DNA from: CAZYBG01 sp964645155
GTDB taxonomy: Bacteria; Pseudomonadota; Alphaproteobacteria; Rhodobacterales; Rhodobacteraceae
Reading direction: 5' to 3'
NCBI GenBank assembly: GCA_964645155.1
Contig: CAZYBG010000161.1
Span: 1-5,168, forward strand
DNA length: 5,168 nt
In this document: piece after piece, positions 1 through 5,168 of the stretch
Layout: each line of letters opens with the position of its first letter
Numbering within the stretch: the stretch's first letter is position 1
The notes under the pieces: model-generated
What the model was told of the DNA's origin: nothing
Database searches by the model: none
Seen by the model: the letters and a program-made list of their open reading frames with translations, nothing else
Translations under genes and position numbers: made by a program

Positions 1-501
1 CGCCCGCTCAGCTACTACCCGCTCTCGCTCTGGCCCTGGCAGGAGGCGGTGAAGGCCGCCTTCCTCGACCGGGTGACGATCATCGCCGAATACGACAAGG
101 TCGTCCGCAGTCCCACGACCGTGATCCGAATACCTTCGGTCGTGGTGCTGAAGGAATATGTGAAACCCCAGAAGCGCGTGGCCTTCACGCGCTTCAATCT
201 TTTCCTGCGGGACGAGTTCTGCTGCCAGTACTGCGGCTCGAAGGGCGAATTGACCTTCGACCACGTGGTGCCGCGCGCCCGCGGCGGCATCACGACGTGG
301 GAGAACGTCGTCGCGGCCTGCGCGCACTGCAACCTCAGGAAGGGCTCGCGGAGCCTGCGGGCGTCCGGCCTGTCGCTGCGGAAGCCGCCGCGCCAGCCTT
401 CGTCGGAGGAGCTGCGCAACATGGGCCGCAAGTTCCCGCCCAACTACCTCCACGACAGCTGGGTCGACTTCCTCTACTGGGATGCCGAGCTGGAGGCCTG
501 A
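1..501 (+). CDS. HNH endonuclease family protein, 5'-truncated by the window edge
   Basis: The frame is open from base 1 to the TGA at 499-501, so 166 residues are visible and the true start lies upstream. Residues 1-16 (RPLSYYPLSLWPWQEA) are a hallmark N-terminal segment of this family, so the GTG at 49 is not the start. Counting from base 1, the zinc-binding HNH fold shows as C75-x2-C78 (CQYCG), the DH pair D87-H88 in LTFDHVVPRARGG, N102 in TTWENVV, and C107-x2-C110 followed by N111. All ligands and the catalytic His are present. The C-terminus (FPPNYLHDSWVDFLYWDAELE) is also typical, so the protein looks intact. Family members are small proteins presumed to bind and cut DNA. The subfamily is widespread in Alphaproteobacteria as a single chromosomal gene, and its biological role is unknown to me. 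Nothing nearby (no methylase, phage or intron gene) links it to restriction or mobility. Confidence 0.93.
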   Translation, partial: RPLSYYPLSLWPWQEAVKAAFLDRVTIIAEYDKVVRSPTTVIRIPSVVVLKEYVKPQKRVAFTRFNLFLRDEFCCQYCGSKGELTFDHVVPRARGGITTWENVVAACAHCNLRKGSRSLRASGLSLRKPPRQPSSEELRNMGRKFPPNYLHDSWVDFLYWDAELEA

Positions 502-780
502 GGCCGGGGCAGGGCGGTGGCGGCAGCGGTGAGGCCGTTGCGAACATGACCTGAGTGTCGTGGCGCAGCGCCCCCGGGCTGGAGCAGGATACGGGCGCTG
601 ACGAGGAAGGGAGCGATTTTCTCCGTCCCGCCGCTGTCCGGCACAACGATCCCATCCCCGAACGCCCTGTCAGTTCTGCATTTCAGGCACCCCCATCCGA
701 CTGGCCCCGGCCACCGACCCTCTGGACCTCGGCCGCGCGCCGCTCCATCGTGCCGCCCGACCCCAGGCCGGAGCTGCCGC
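502..780. other. Intergenic region between HNH gene and ureohydrolase gene
   Basis: This 279-base stretch separates two co-directional genes. I see no supportable gene on either strand: the open frames crossing it run on as shadows of the ureohydrolase gene and have no recognisable domain. Its 3' end carries the ureohydrolase ribosome binding site (GGAG at 770-773, 7 bases before the ATG). It contains a perfect inverted repeat at 566-600. The section near 615-690 is somewhat richer in A/T than the neighbouring genes, as expected of non-coding DNA, but I could not find a convincing -35/-10 pair there. The ureohydrolase promoter is presumably somewhere in this region. Confidence 0.6.
566..600. 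repeat. Perfect 8-bp inverted repeat (hairpin)
   Basis: CAGCGCCC at 566-573 is matched exactly by its reverse complement GGGCGCTG at 593-600, with a 19-base loop. The stem is almost all G/C and would be stable in RNA. It lies 65 bases after the HNH stop codon. No run of T follows directly (the nearest is TTTT at 617-620), so it is not a standard intrinsic terminator. It could act as a 3'-end stabilising hairpin, a Rho-assisted terminator element or a protein site, or it could be chance in GC-rich DNA. Confidence 0.4.
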
Positions 781-1725
781 ATGGACCCCTTCTTCATTCC
801 CGTCTCCGGCATGGAACTGCCGCGCTTCGCCGGCGTGCCGACCTTCATGCGGTTGCCGCACCTGCCCGAAGGGCATCCGCGCTTCGCCGAGGTCGAGGTC
901 GGCCTTGTCGGCCTGCCGTGGGACGGAGGCGTGTCGAACCGGGCCGGGGCGCGGCACGGTCCGCGGGCGCTGCGCGACGCCTCGACGATGATCCGCGCCG
1001 AGCATCCGGTCTCGGGCGTGCGGCCGTTCGAGCGGCGGCGCTGCGCCGATCTCGGCGATGTCGGCCCCAACCCGGTCGACATGGCCGACACCCTCGGCCG
1101 GTTCGAGGCGTTCTTCGCGCGGCTGAAGGCGCAGGGCATTCGCCCGCTTGTCGCCGGGGGCGACCATCTGACCACGCTGACGGTGCTGCGCGGCCTTGCG
1201 CGAGGCGCGCCGCTCGGGCTGATCCATTTCGACAGCCACACCGACCTCTTCCCGCCCTATTTCGGCGGCACCGCGCTGACCCACGGCAACCCGTTCCGGG
1301 TGGCGGTGGAGGAGGGGCTGCTCGACCCCGCGCGGATGATCCAGATCGGCATCCGCGGCACGCTCTACGACCGTGCCGACCGCGACTTCGCGCAGGCCAA
1401 CGGCATCCGCATCGTCCCGATCGAGGAATTCTTCGCCCGCGGCACCGCCGACGTGATGGCCGAGGCGCGCGCCATCGCGGGGGCGGGAGAGACCTATGTC
1501 AGCTATGACATCGACTTCGTCGATCCGGCCTATGCCCCGGGAACCGGCACGCCCGAGGTGGGCGGCCCGAATGCGTTCCAGGCGCTCGAGGTCGTGCGCG
1601 GCCTCGGCGGCGTGCGGATCGCGGCGGCCGATCTCGTCGAGGTCTCTCCGCCCTTCGATCCGCTCGGCACGACGGCCTGGCTCGGCGCCTCGATCCTGTT
1701 CGAGCTTTTGTGCGCCATGGGCTGA
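781..1725 (+). CDS. Agmatinase-like ureohydrolase (agmatinase/guanidinobutyrase family)
   Basis: This 314-residue protein is a complete member of the arginase/agmatinase superfamily, cytosolic enzymes that use two Mn ions to hydrolyse a guanidino group and release urea. The metal ligands are all visible: H129 (GGDH), D151/H153/D155 (DSHTD) and D243/D245 (SYDIDFVDPAYAPG). H168 in THGNPF and E259 in TPEVGG are also family-typical. The N-terminal GLPWDGGVSNRAGARHGPRALR segment is characteristic of the agmatinase branch rather than arginase. Length is usual for the family. The ATG at 781 has GGAG at 770-773 with 7-base spacing. The substrate is uncertain: agmatine (giving putrescine, as SpeB) is the default annotation, but 4-guanidinobutyrate or 3-guanidinopropionate are equally possible, and Y160 sits where those relatives are thought to select substrate. 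It stands alone, with no polyamine or arginine gene in view, and is probably transcribed separately from zwf. Confidence 0.9.
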   Translation: MDPFFIPVSGMELPRFAGVPTFMRLPHLPEGHPRFAEVEVGLVGLPWDGGVSNRAGARHGPRALRDASTMIRAEHPVSGVRPFERRRCADLGDVGPNPVDMADTLGRFEAFFARLKAQGIRPLVAGGDHLTTLTVLRGLARGAPLGLIHFDSHTDLFPPYFGGTALTHGNPFRVAVEEGLLDPARMIQIGIRGTLYDRADRDFAQANGIRIVPIEEFFARGTADVMAEARAIAGAGETYVSYDIDFVDPAYAPGTGTPEVGGPNAFQALEVVRGLGGVRIAAADLVEVSPPFDPLGTTAWLGASILFELLCAMG

Positions 1726-1729
1726 GGGC

Positions 1730-1757
1730 GGCCACGGGCCTTGAGCGTCGTGGCCCG
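1730..1757 (+). terminator. Possible hairpin after ureohydrolase gene
   Basis: GGCCACG at 1730-1736 can pair with CGTGGCC at 1749-1755 (7 bp, 12-base loop). Alternatively CGGGCC at 1735-1740 pairs with GGCCCG at 1752-1757. The structure starts 5 bases after the ureohydrolase stop. There is no T-run after it, so it is not a canonical intrinsic terminator, and it overlaps the candidate zwf promoter. Low confidence. Confidence 0.25.
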
Positions 1758-1768
1758 GGTGCTAGACT
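1741..1768 (+). promoter_or_regulatory. Candidate sigma-70-like promoter for zwf-pgl-pgi
   Basis: TTGAGC at 1741-1746 (4 of 6 to TTGACA) and TAGACT at 1763-1768 (4 of 6 to TATAAT) are separated by 16 bases. Transcription would start near 1775, giving a leader of about 77 bases and placing the palindrome at 1798-1809 roughly 23-34 bases into the transcript, a position suited to repression. The match is modest and such pairs do occur by chance. Confidence 0.33.
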
Positions 1769-1796
1769 GGCCCCCGACCGTCGGCTAAGACGTGCG

Positions 1797-1810
1797 CGTT
1801 ACCGCTAACA
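1797..1810. promoter_or_regulatory. LacI-family type operator upstream of zwf (CceR-like site)
   Basis: GTTACCGCTAAC at 1798-1809 is a near-perfect even palindrome (5 of 6 base pairs symmetric) with the central CG typical of LacI-family operators. It fits the pattern GTTAnCGnTAAC and is followed by A at 1810. From family knowledge, this pattern resembles the site of CceR, the LacI-type regulator of central carbon genes in Rhodobacter sphaeroides that responds to 6-phosphogluconate and represses Entner-Doudoroff genes. Gluconate-type GntR operators look similar, so the exact regulator is an inference. A related half-site, GCTAAGACG at 1784-1792, repeats GCTAACACG at 1804-1812 exactly 20 bases upstream. 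It stands out as an A/T-containing island in GC-rich DNA, 42 bases before the zwf ATG. Confidence 0.5.
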
Positions 1811-1851
1811 CGGACCGCGCGCGGCAGCGTTGTGCGGCATAGGGGCACCCG

Positions 1852-3306
1852 ATGGTATCGCGCGTCATTCCGGTCGATCCGTTCGACCTCGTGATCTTCG
1901 GCGGCACGGGCGATCTTGCCCGGCGCAAGATCCTGCCCGGCCTCTACCGCCGCTTCCTCGCCGGACAGATGCCCGAGACCGCCCGGGTGATCGGCGCCGC
2001 GCGCTCCGAGATGGACGACGACGGCTATCGCCGGATGATCGGCGAGTCGATCGGCGAGTTCGTCTCCGACGCCAAGCAGGATCGCGCGGCGATCGAGAGC
2101 TTCCTGTCGCGGCTCCACTACGTCGCGCTCGACGCGACCGGCGAGGGCGGCTGGGACGACCTGAAGGCGCTCGCGCGGAAGGACGTGATCCAGGCCTTCT
2201 ACTTCTCGGTCGCGCCGGCGCTCTTCGGGCCGCTGGCCGAGCGGCTGCACCAGCGCGACATCGCCTGCGACACCTGCCGGATCGTGGTGGAAAAGCCCTT
2301 CGGGCGCGACCTCGCCTCGGCGCGCGCCCTGAACGCGACCCTGGCCGAGCATTTCGACGAACAGCAGATCTACCGGATCGACCATTATCTCGGCAAGGAG
2401 ACGGTCCAGAACCTGATGGCCGTCCGCTTCGGCAACGTGCTGTTCGAGCCGCTGTGGAACGCCCAGTATGTCGACCACATCCAGATCACCGTCGCCGAGA
2501 CGGTGGGCGTGGGCGGGCGCGGCAGCTACTACGACAAGTCCGGCGCGATGCGCGACATGGTGCAGAACCACCTGATGCAGCTGATCTGCCTGATCGCCAT
2601 GGAGCCGCCCTCGCAGTTCGAGCCGAACGCGGTGCGCGACGAGAAGCTCAAGGTGATCCGGGCGCTGGACCCGCTGGCGGCGGAAGAGATCGTGCGCGGC
2701 CAGTACCAGCCGAAGGGCAACGAGCCGGGCTATCTCGACGATGTCGAGAACCCCGAAAGCCTGACCGAAAGCTTCGTCGCGATGCGGCTCCATGTCTCGA
2801 ACTGGCGCTGGAAGGGGACGCCGTTCTACGTCCGCACCGGCAAGCGGCTGAAGGCGCGCGCCTCCGAGATCGCGGTCGTGTTCAAGGACCCGCCGCATTC
2901 GATCTTCGGGCCGCAGGAGAACCGGCGCGGCAACGTGCTGGCCATCAAGCTCCAGCCGAACGAGGGGATGACGCTCCGCGTCACCATCAAGGAACCGGGG
3001 CCGGGGGGGATGCGTCTTGTCGAGGTGCCGCTCGACATGTCCTTCGCCGAGGCGCTGGGCCAGAACGGCGCCGACATTCCCGATGCCTACGAGAGGCTGG
3101 TGATGGACGTGATCCGCGGCAACCAGACGCTGTTCATGCGCGGCGACGAGGTCGAGGCGGCCTGGGCCTGGACCGACCCGATCATCGCCGGCTGGGAGGA
3201 GCGGGGCGACCGTCCGTGCTCCTACGAGCCGGGCAGCTCCGGCCCCGAGGAGGCGCAGATCCTCATGCATCGCGACGGCCGGCGCTGGCGCGACATCCGG
3301 GAATAG
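1852..3306 (+). CDS. zwf: Glucose-6-phosphate 1-dehydrogenase
   Basis: This enzyme oxidises glucose-6-phosphate to 6-phosphoglucono-1,5-lactone with NADP+ (or NAD+), the entry step to the Entner-Doudoroff and oxidative pentose phosphate pathways. The 484-residue length is normal. The Rossmann dinucleotide motif is GGTGDLARRK (17-26), and EKPFGRDL (147-154) carries K148. The active-site signature RIDHYLGKE (175-183) holds D177, H178 and K182. H240 in YYDKSGAMRDMVQNH is the catalytic base; these numbers coincide with those of the Leuconostoc enzyme. The C-terminal domain has FYVRTGKRLK (325-334). The start is well fixed: an in-frame TAG at 1840-1842 lies just upstream, and AGGGG at 1841-1845 stands 6 bases before the ATG. 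It is the first gene of zwf-pgl-pgi, and the promoter and operator candidates lie directly upstream. No defect is seen. Confidence 0.98.
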   Translation: MVSRVIPVDPFDLVIFGGTGDLARRKILPGLYRRFLAGQMPETARVIGAARSEMDDDGYRRMIGESIGEFVSDAKQDRAAIESFLSRLHYVALDATGEGGWDDLKALARKDVIQAFYFSVAPALFGPLAERLHQRDIACDTCRIVVEKPFGRDLASARALNATLAEHFDEQQIYRIDHYLGKETVQNLMAVRFGNVLFEPLWNAQYVDHIQITVAETVGVGGRGSYYDKSGAMRDMVQNHLMQLICLIAMEPPSQFEPNAVRDEKLKVIRALDPLAAEEIVRGQYQPKGNEPGYLDDVENPESLTESFVAMRLHVSNWRWKGTPFYVRTGKRLKARASEIAVVFKDPPHSIFGPQENRRGNVLAIKLQPNEGMTLRVTIKEPGPGGMRLVEVPLDMSFAEALGQNGADIPDAYERLVMDVIRGNQTLFMRGDEVEAAWAWTDPIIAGWEERGDRPCSYEPGSSGPEEAQILMHRDGRRWRDIRE

Positions 3307-3310
3307 GGGG
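3305..3310 (+). promoter_or_regulatory. Ribosome binding site of pgl, overlapping the zwf stop codon
   Basis: AGGGGG begins inside the zwf TAG (3304-3306). Two in-frame ATGs follow, at 3312 and 3318. The first is only 1 base from this site, the second 7 bases, so the site favours translation from 3318. The overlap of stop and ribosome binding site suggests translational coupling of pgl to zwf. Confidence 0.7.
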
Positions 3311-3317
3311 CATGGCC

Positions 3318-3989
3318 ATGGAATTCGTGGAGTATCCGGACCGCGAGCTCCTGATGATGAACCTCGCCGACCGGCTCGCCTCGGAGCTGAAGTCGTGCCT
3401 TCTCACCCACGAGGGCGCGACCTTCTGCGTCCCCGGGGGCTCCACCCCCGGCCCGGTCTTCGACATCCTCTCGGGGGTGTCGCTCGACTGGGTCCGGGTC
3501 GCGGTCGTGCTGAACGACGAGCGCTGGGTGCCCGAGGACAGCCCGCGATCGAATACGCGCCTCCTGCGCGAACGGCTTCTGGTCGGCAAGGCGGCGGCGG
3601 CCCGGCTGGTGCCGCTCCACGCCGACGCGGCCGAACCCGAGGAGGCGATCGGCGGGCTCATCGAGGGGCTCGCCCCGCATCTGCCGATCTCGGTCCTGCT
3701 GCTCGGCATGGGCGCCGACATGCACACCGCCTCGCTCTTCCCCGGCGCCGACCGGCTGGCCGAGGCGCTGGCCGCCGATGCGCCGCCGCTGATCGCGATG
3801 CGCGCGCCCGGCGGGGGCGAGCCGCGGGTCACGCTGACGGCGCCGGTGCTGCAGGGCGCGATGAGCACCCACCTGCTCATCACCGGCGCGGACAAGCGCG
3901 CGGCGCTGGAGCGCGCCCGCCAGCTGCCCCCGGGCGAGGCGCCGGTGCGCGCGGTGCTGGCCAACGCCACCGTGCACTGGGCCGAGTAG
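3318..3989 (+). CDS. pgl: 6-phosphogluconolactonase
   Basis: Pgl hydrolyses 6-phosphogluconolactone, the product of Zwf, to 6-phosphogluconate in the cytosol. It belongs to the glucosamine-6-phosphate isomerase/6-phosphogluconolactonase (NagB-like) family, and 223 residues is a usual length. Motifs in order are PGGSTPG (39-45, phosphate loop), NDERWVP (66-72), SNTRLLRE (78-85) and LLGMGADMHTASLFPG (128-143), with the catalytic H136 in the last. ITGADKRAAL (188-197) follows near the C-terminus. Most relatives have Gly before that His (DGHTAS); here it is M135, which I believe also occurs in some Rhodobacterales. The ATG at 3318 is preferred over the one at 3312, which would add only two residues, because of its spacing from AGGGGG. 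The gene lies 11 bases after zwf. Its last codons, WAE-stop, are repeated downstream in the 15-base tandem array. Confidence 0.95.
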   Translation: MEFVEYPDRELLMMNLADRLASELKSCLLTHEGATFCVPGGSTPGPVFDILSGVSLDWVRVAVVLNDERWVPEDSPRSNTRLLRERLLVGKAAAARLVPLHADAAEPEEAIGGLIEGLAPHLPISVLLLGMGADMHTASLFPGADRLAEALAADAPPLIAMRAPGGGEPRVTLTAPVLQGAMSTHLLITGADKRAALERARQLPPGEAPVRAVLANATVHWAE

Positions 3990-4053
3990 AGCTGGGCGGA
4001 GTAGAGCTGGGCCGAGTAGAAACGGGCCCCAGACAACCGGGCGGAGTAGAGAC
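3979..4053 (+). repeat. 15-base tandem repeat spanning the pgl stop codon and the pgl-pgi gap
   Basis: Five contiguous 15-base units start at 3979, 3994, 4009, 4024 and 4039. The first is GGGCCGAGTAGAGCT. Unit 2 differs from unit 1 at one base, unit 3 at three, and unit 5 differs from unit 2 at two. Unit 4 is strongly degenerate (about 8 of 15) and may be unrelated. Because 15 is a multiple of 3, the pgl frame continues as Trp-Ala-Glu-stop in units 1-3 and Arg-Ala-Glu-stop in unit 5, giving TAG at 3987, 4002, 4017 and 4047. The array ends at the base before the pgi ATG. CTGGGCC at 4007-4013 can also pair with 4025-4032 (7 bp, one bulged C, 11-base loop). Tandem slippage of the pgl 3' end is the simplest origin. 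Confidence 0.9.
4043..4046 (+). promoter_or_regulatory. Ribosome binding site of pgi, inside the last repeat unit
   Basis: GGAG lies 7 bases before the pgi ATG at 4054. It is part of the fifth 15-base unit (GGGCGGAGTAGAGAC). Unit 2 carries an identical GGAG at 3998-4001, but no start codon follows it at a useful distance; units 1 and 3 have CGAG instead. Confidence 0.7.
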
Positions 4054-5168
4054 ATGGACCTGTGGCAGAAGCTCGCCGACCGGCACGCCCGGGTGAAGGA
4101 TCGCCCGATCCTCGACCTCTTCGGCGAGGGGCGCGCCGCCGCATGCTCCGTCCGCTTCGACGGAGTGCTGTTCGACTACGCCAAGACGAACATCGACGAC
4201 GAGACCCGCGCCCTTCTCCTGGCGCTTGCCGAGGCGCGAGGGGTGGCGCAGCGCCGCGACGCGATGTTCGAGGGCAGGAAGATCAACGAGACCGAGGGCA
4301 GGGCGGTCCTTCACACCGCGCTGCGCAACCTCGACGGTGCTCTGAGGGTGGACGGCGTGGATGTCATGCCGGCCGTGCGCGAGACGCTGTCCCGCATGGA
4401 GCAGTTCGCGGGCGACGTCCGCTCGGGCGCTTTCGCCGCGCAGGGGGGCCCGGTCACCGATGTCGTCAACATCGGCATCGGCGGCTCCGACCTCGGCCCG
4501 GCGATGGCGACGCTCGCGCTCGCGCCGTGGCACGACGGGCCGCGCTGCCATTTCGTCTCGAACGTCGACGGCGCGCATGTCGCCGACACGCTCAAGCGCC
4601 TCGATCCGGCGACGACGCTGGTGATCGTCGCCTCGAAGACCTTCACCACGATCGAGACGATGACCAACGCCGCGACGGCGCGCGACTGGCTCGGCACTGC
4701 GGTCAGCGACCCCGCGGCGCAGATCGTGGCGCTGTCCTCCGCCGCCGACCGCACGGCGGATTGGGGCATCCCGCCCGCCCGCGTCTTCGGGTTCGAGGAC
4801 TGGGTCGGGGGGCGCTACTCGATGTGGGGGCCGATCGGGCTCAGCCTCATGCTGGCGATCGGGCCCGAGCGGTTCCGCGAGTTCCTCGGCGGCGGCGCGG
4901 CGATGGACGGACACTTCCGGACGGCGCCGCTCGGCCAGAACATGCCGGTGATGCTGGCGCTCGTCGGCATCTGGCACCGGCAGATCTGCGGCTACCCCAC
5001 CCGCGCCGTCCTGCCCTACGCGCAGCGGCTGGCGCGGCTTCCGGCCTATCTCCAGCAGCTCGAGATGGAGAGTAACGGCAAGCGCGTCGCGATGGACGGC
5101 CACGACCTCGCGCTGCCCTCCGGCCCGGTCGTCTGGGGCGAGCCCGGCACCAACGGCCAGCACGCCTT
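4054..5168 (+). CDS. pgi: Glucose-6-phosphate isomerase, 3'-truncated by the window edge
   Basis: Pgi interconverts glucose-6-phosphate and fructose-6-phosphate in the cytosol. The frame is open from the ATG at 4054 to the window end, showing 371 full codons of a family usually near 530-550 residues, so roughly the last third is missing. Recognisable parts are GRKINETEGRAVLHTALRN, the sugar-phosphate isomerase (SIS) core VVNIGIGGSDLGPAMA, the phosphate-binding SKTFTTIETMTNA, and the signature DWVGGRYSMWGPIGLS. Near the end come QQLEMESNGK, with the catalytic-base Glu at residue 339, and GEPGTNGQHA, with the ring-opening His at 370 (codon 5161-5163). The catalytic Lys expected near the C-terminus is outside the window. 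The start is supported by GGAG with 7-base spacing and by the family's usual short N-terminus. As third gene of the operon it can return fructose-6-phosphate to Zwf, supporting cyclic flow. Confidence 0.97.
   Translation, partial: MDLWQKLADRHARVKDRPILDLFGEGRAAACSVRFDGVLFDYAKTNIDDETRALLLALAEARGVAQRRDAMFEGRKINETEGRAVLHTALRNLDGALRVDGVDVMPAVRETLSRMEQFAGDVRSGAFAAQGGPVTDVVNIGIGGSDLGPAMATLALAPWHDGPRCHFVSNVDGAHVADTLKRLDPATTLVIVASKTFTTIETMTNAATARDWLGTAVSDPAAQIVALSSAADRTADWGIPPARVFGFEDWVGGRYSMWGPIGLSLMLAIGPERFREFLGGGAAMDGHFRTAPLGQNMPVMLALVGIWHRQICGYPTRAVLPYAQRLARLPAYLQQLEMESNGKRVAMDGHDLALPSGPVVWGEPGTNGQHA

Noticed and set aside
49..501. GTG at 49 as the start of the HNH gene, with AGGAGG at 41-46
   Set aside because: Spacing is only 2 bases, and the conserved family segment RPLSYYPLSLWPWQEA lies upstream in the same open frame, so the gene starts before the window.
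664..688. Short inverted repeat CCTG...CAGG around 666-687 as an operator for the ureohydrolase gene
   Set aside because: Only 4 bp per arm with a 14-base gap, expected by chance.
474..1241. Long reverse-strand open frame across the 502-780 gap and into the ureohydrolase gene
   Set aside because: It is antisense to the ureohydrolase gene, shows Arg/Pro/Ala-rich shadow composition and no known motif. The part in the gap is too short to judge as a gene remnant.
555..1508. Forward open frame beginning with GTG at 555
   Set aside because: It overlaps the ureohydrolase gene in another frame, is Arg/Ala/Pro-rich, and shows no ribosome binding site or motif.
1762..3270. 502-codon reverse-strand open frame opposite zwf
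   Set aside because: It is a GC-bias shadow of zwf, rich in Arg, His, Leu and Asp, without recognisable domains. zwf itself is certain.
3979..4053. The 15-base repeats as a CRISPR array or mobile-element end
   Set aside because: Units are contiguous without spacers, too short, and derived from the pgl coding end. No cas gene, transposase or target duplication is present.
3880..5163. 427-codon reverse-strand open frame opposite pgi and the repeat
   Set aside because: It is a shadow of pgi. Its low-complexity end simply reads the 15-base repeat on the other strand.

Overview
The window is a very GC-rich stretch with strong third-position G/C bias and every gene on the + strand. Gene content, protein wording (for example the HNH protein and the LGMGxD-x-HTASLFPG form of 6-phosphogluconolactonase) and the gene order zwf-pgl-pgi all suggest an alphaproteobacterium, most likely of the Rhodobacterales. 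That is an inference from family knowledge; no search was run.

Layout: (1) 1-501, the 3' part of an HNH endonuclease gene that begins before the window. (2) 502-780, an intergenic stretch of 279 bases with one perfect 8-bp inverted repeat and no gene I can support. (3) 781-1725, a complete ureohydrolase gene (agmatinase/guanidinobutyrase type). (4) 1726-1851, a 126-base promoter region with a candidate sigma-70-like promoter and a LacI-type palindromic operator. (5) 1852-3306 zwf, 3318-3989 pgl and 4054 to beyond the window end pgi, a tight operon with gaps of 11 and 64 bases.

The last three genes form one metabolic unit. Pgi interconverts fructose-6-phosphate and glucose-6-phosphate, Zwf oxidises glucose-6-phosphate to 6-phosphogluconolactone, and Pgl hydrolyses the lactone to 6-phosphogluconate, which feeds the Entner-Doudoroff or the oxidative pentose phosphate pathway. 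The operator before zwf resembles the site known for the LacI-family regulator CceR of Rhodobacter sphaeroides, which senses 6-phosphogluconate, the end product of this operon.

I see no undescribed system here. The most unusual point is the pgl-pgi junction. The last codons of pgl, including its stop, are repeated as 15-base units that keep the reading frame. They give four in-frame TAG codons and end exactly at the pgi start codon, with the pgi ribosome binding site inside the last unit. Other points worth a look are the operator, substrate-site residues of the ureohydrolase, and a Gly-to-Met change beside the catalytic His of Pgl.
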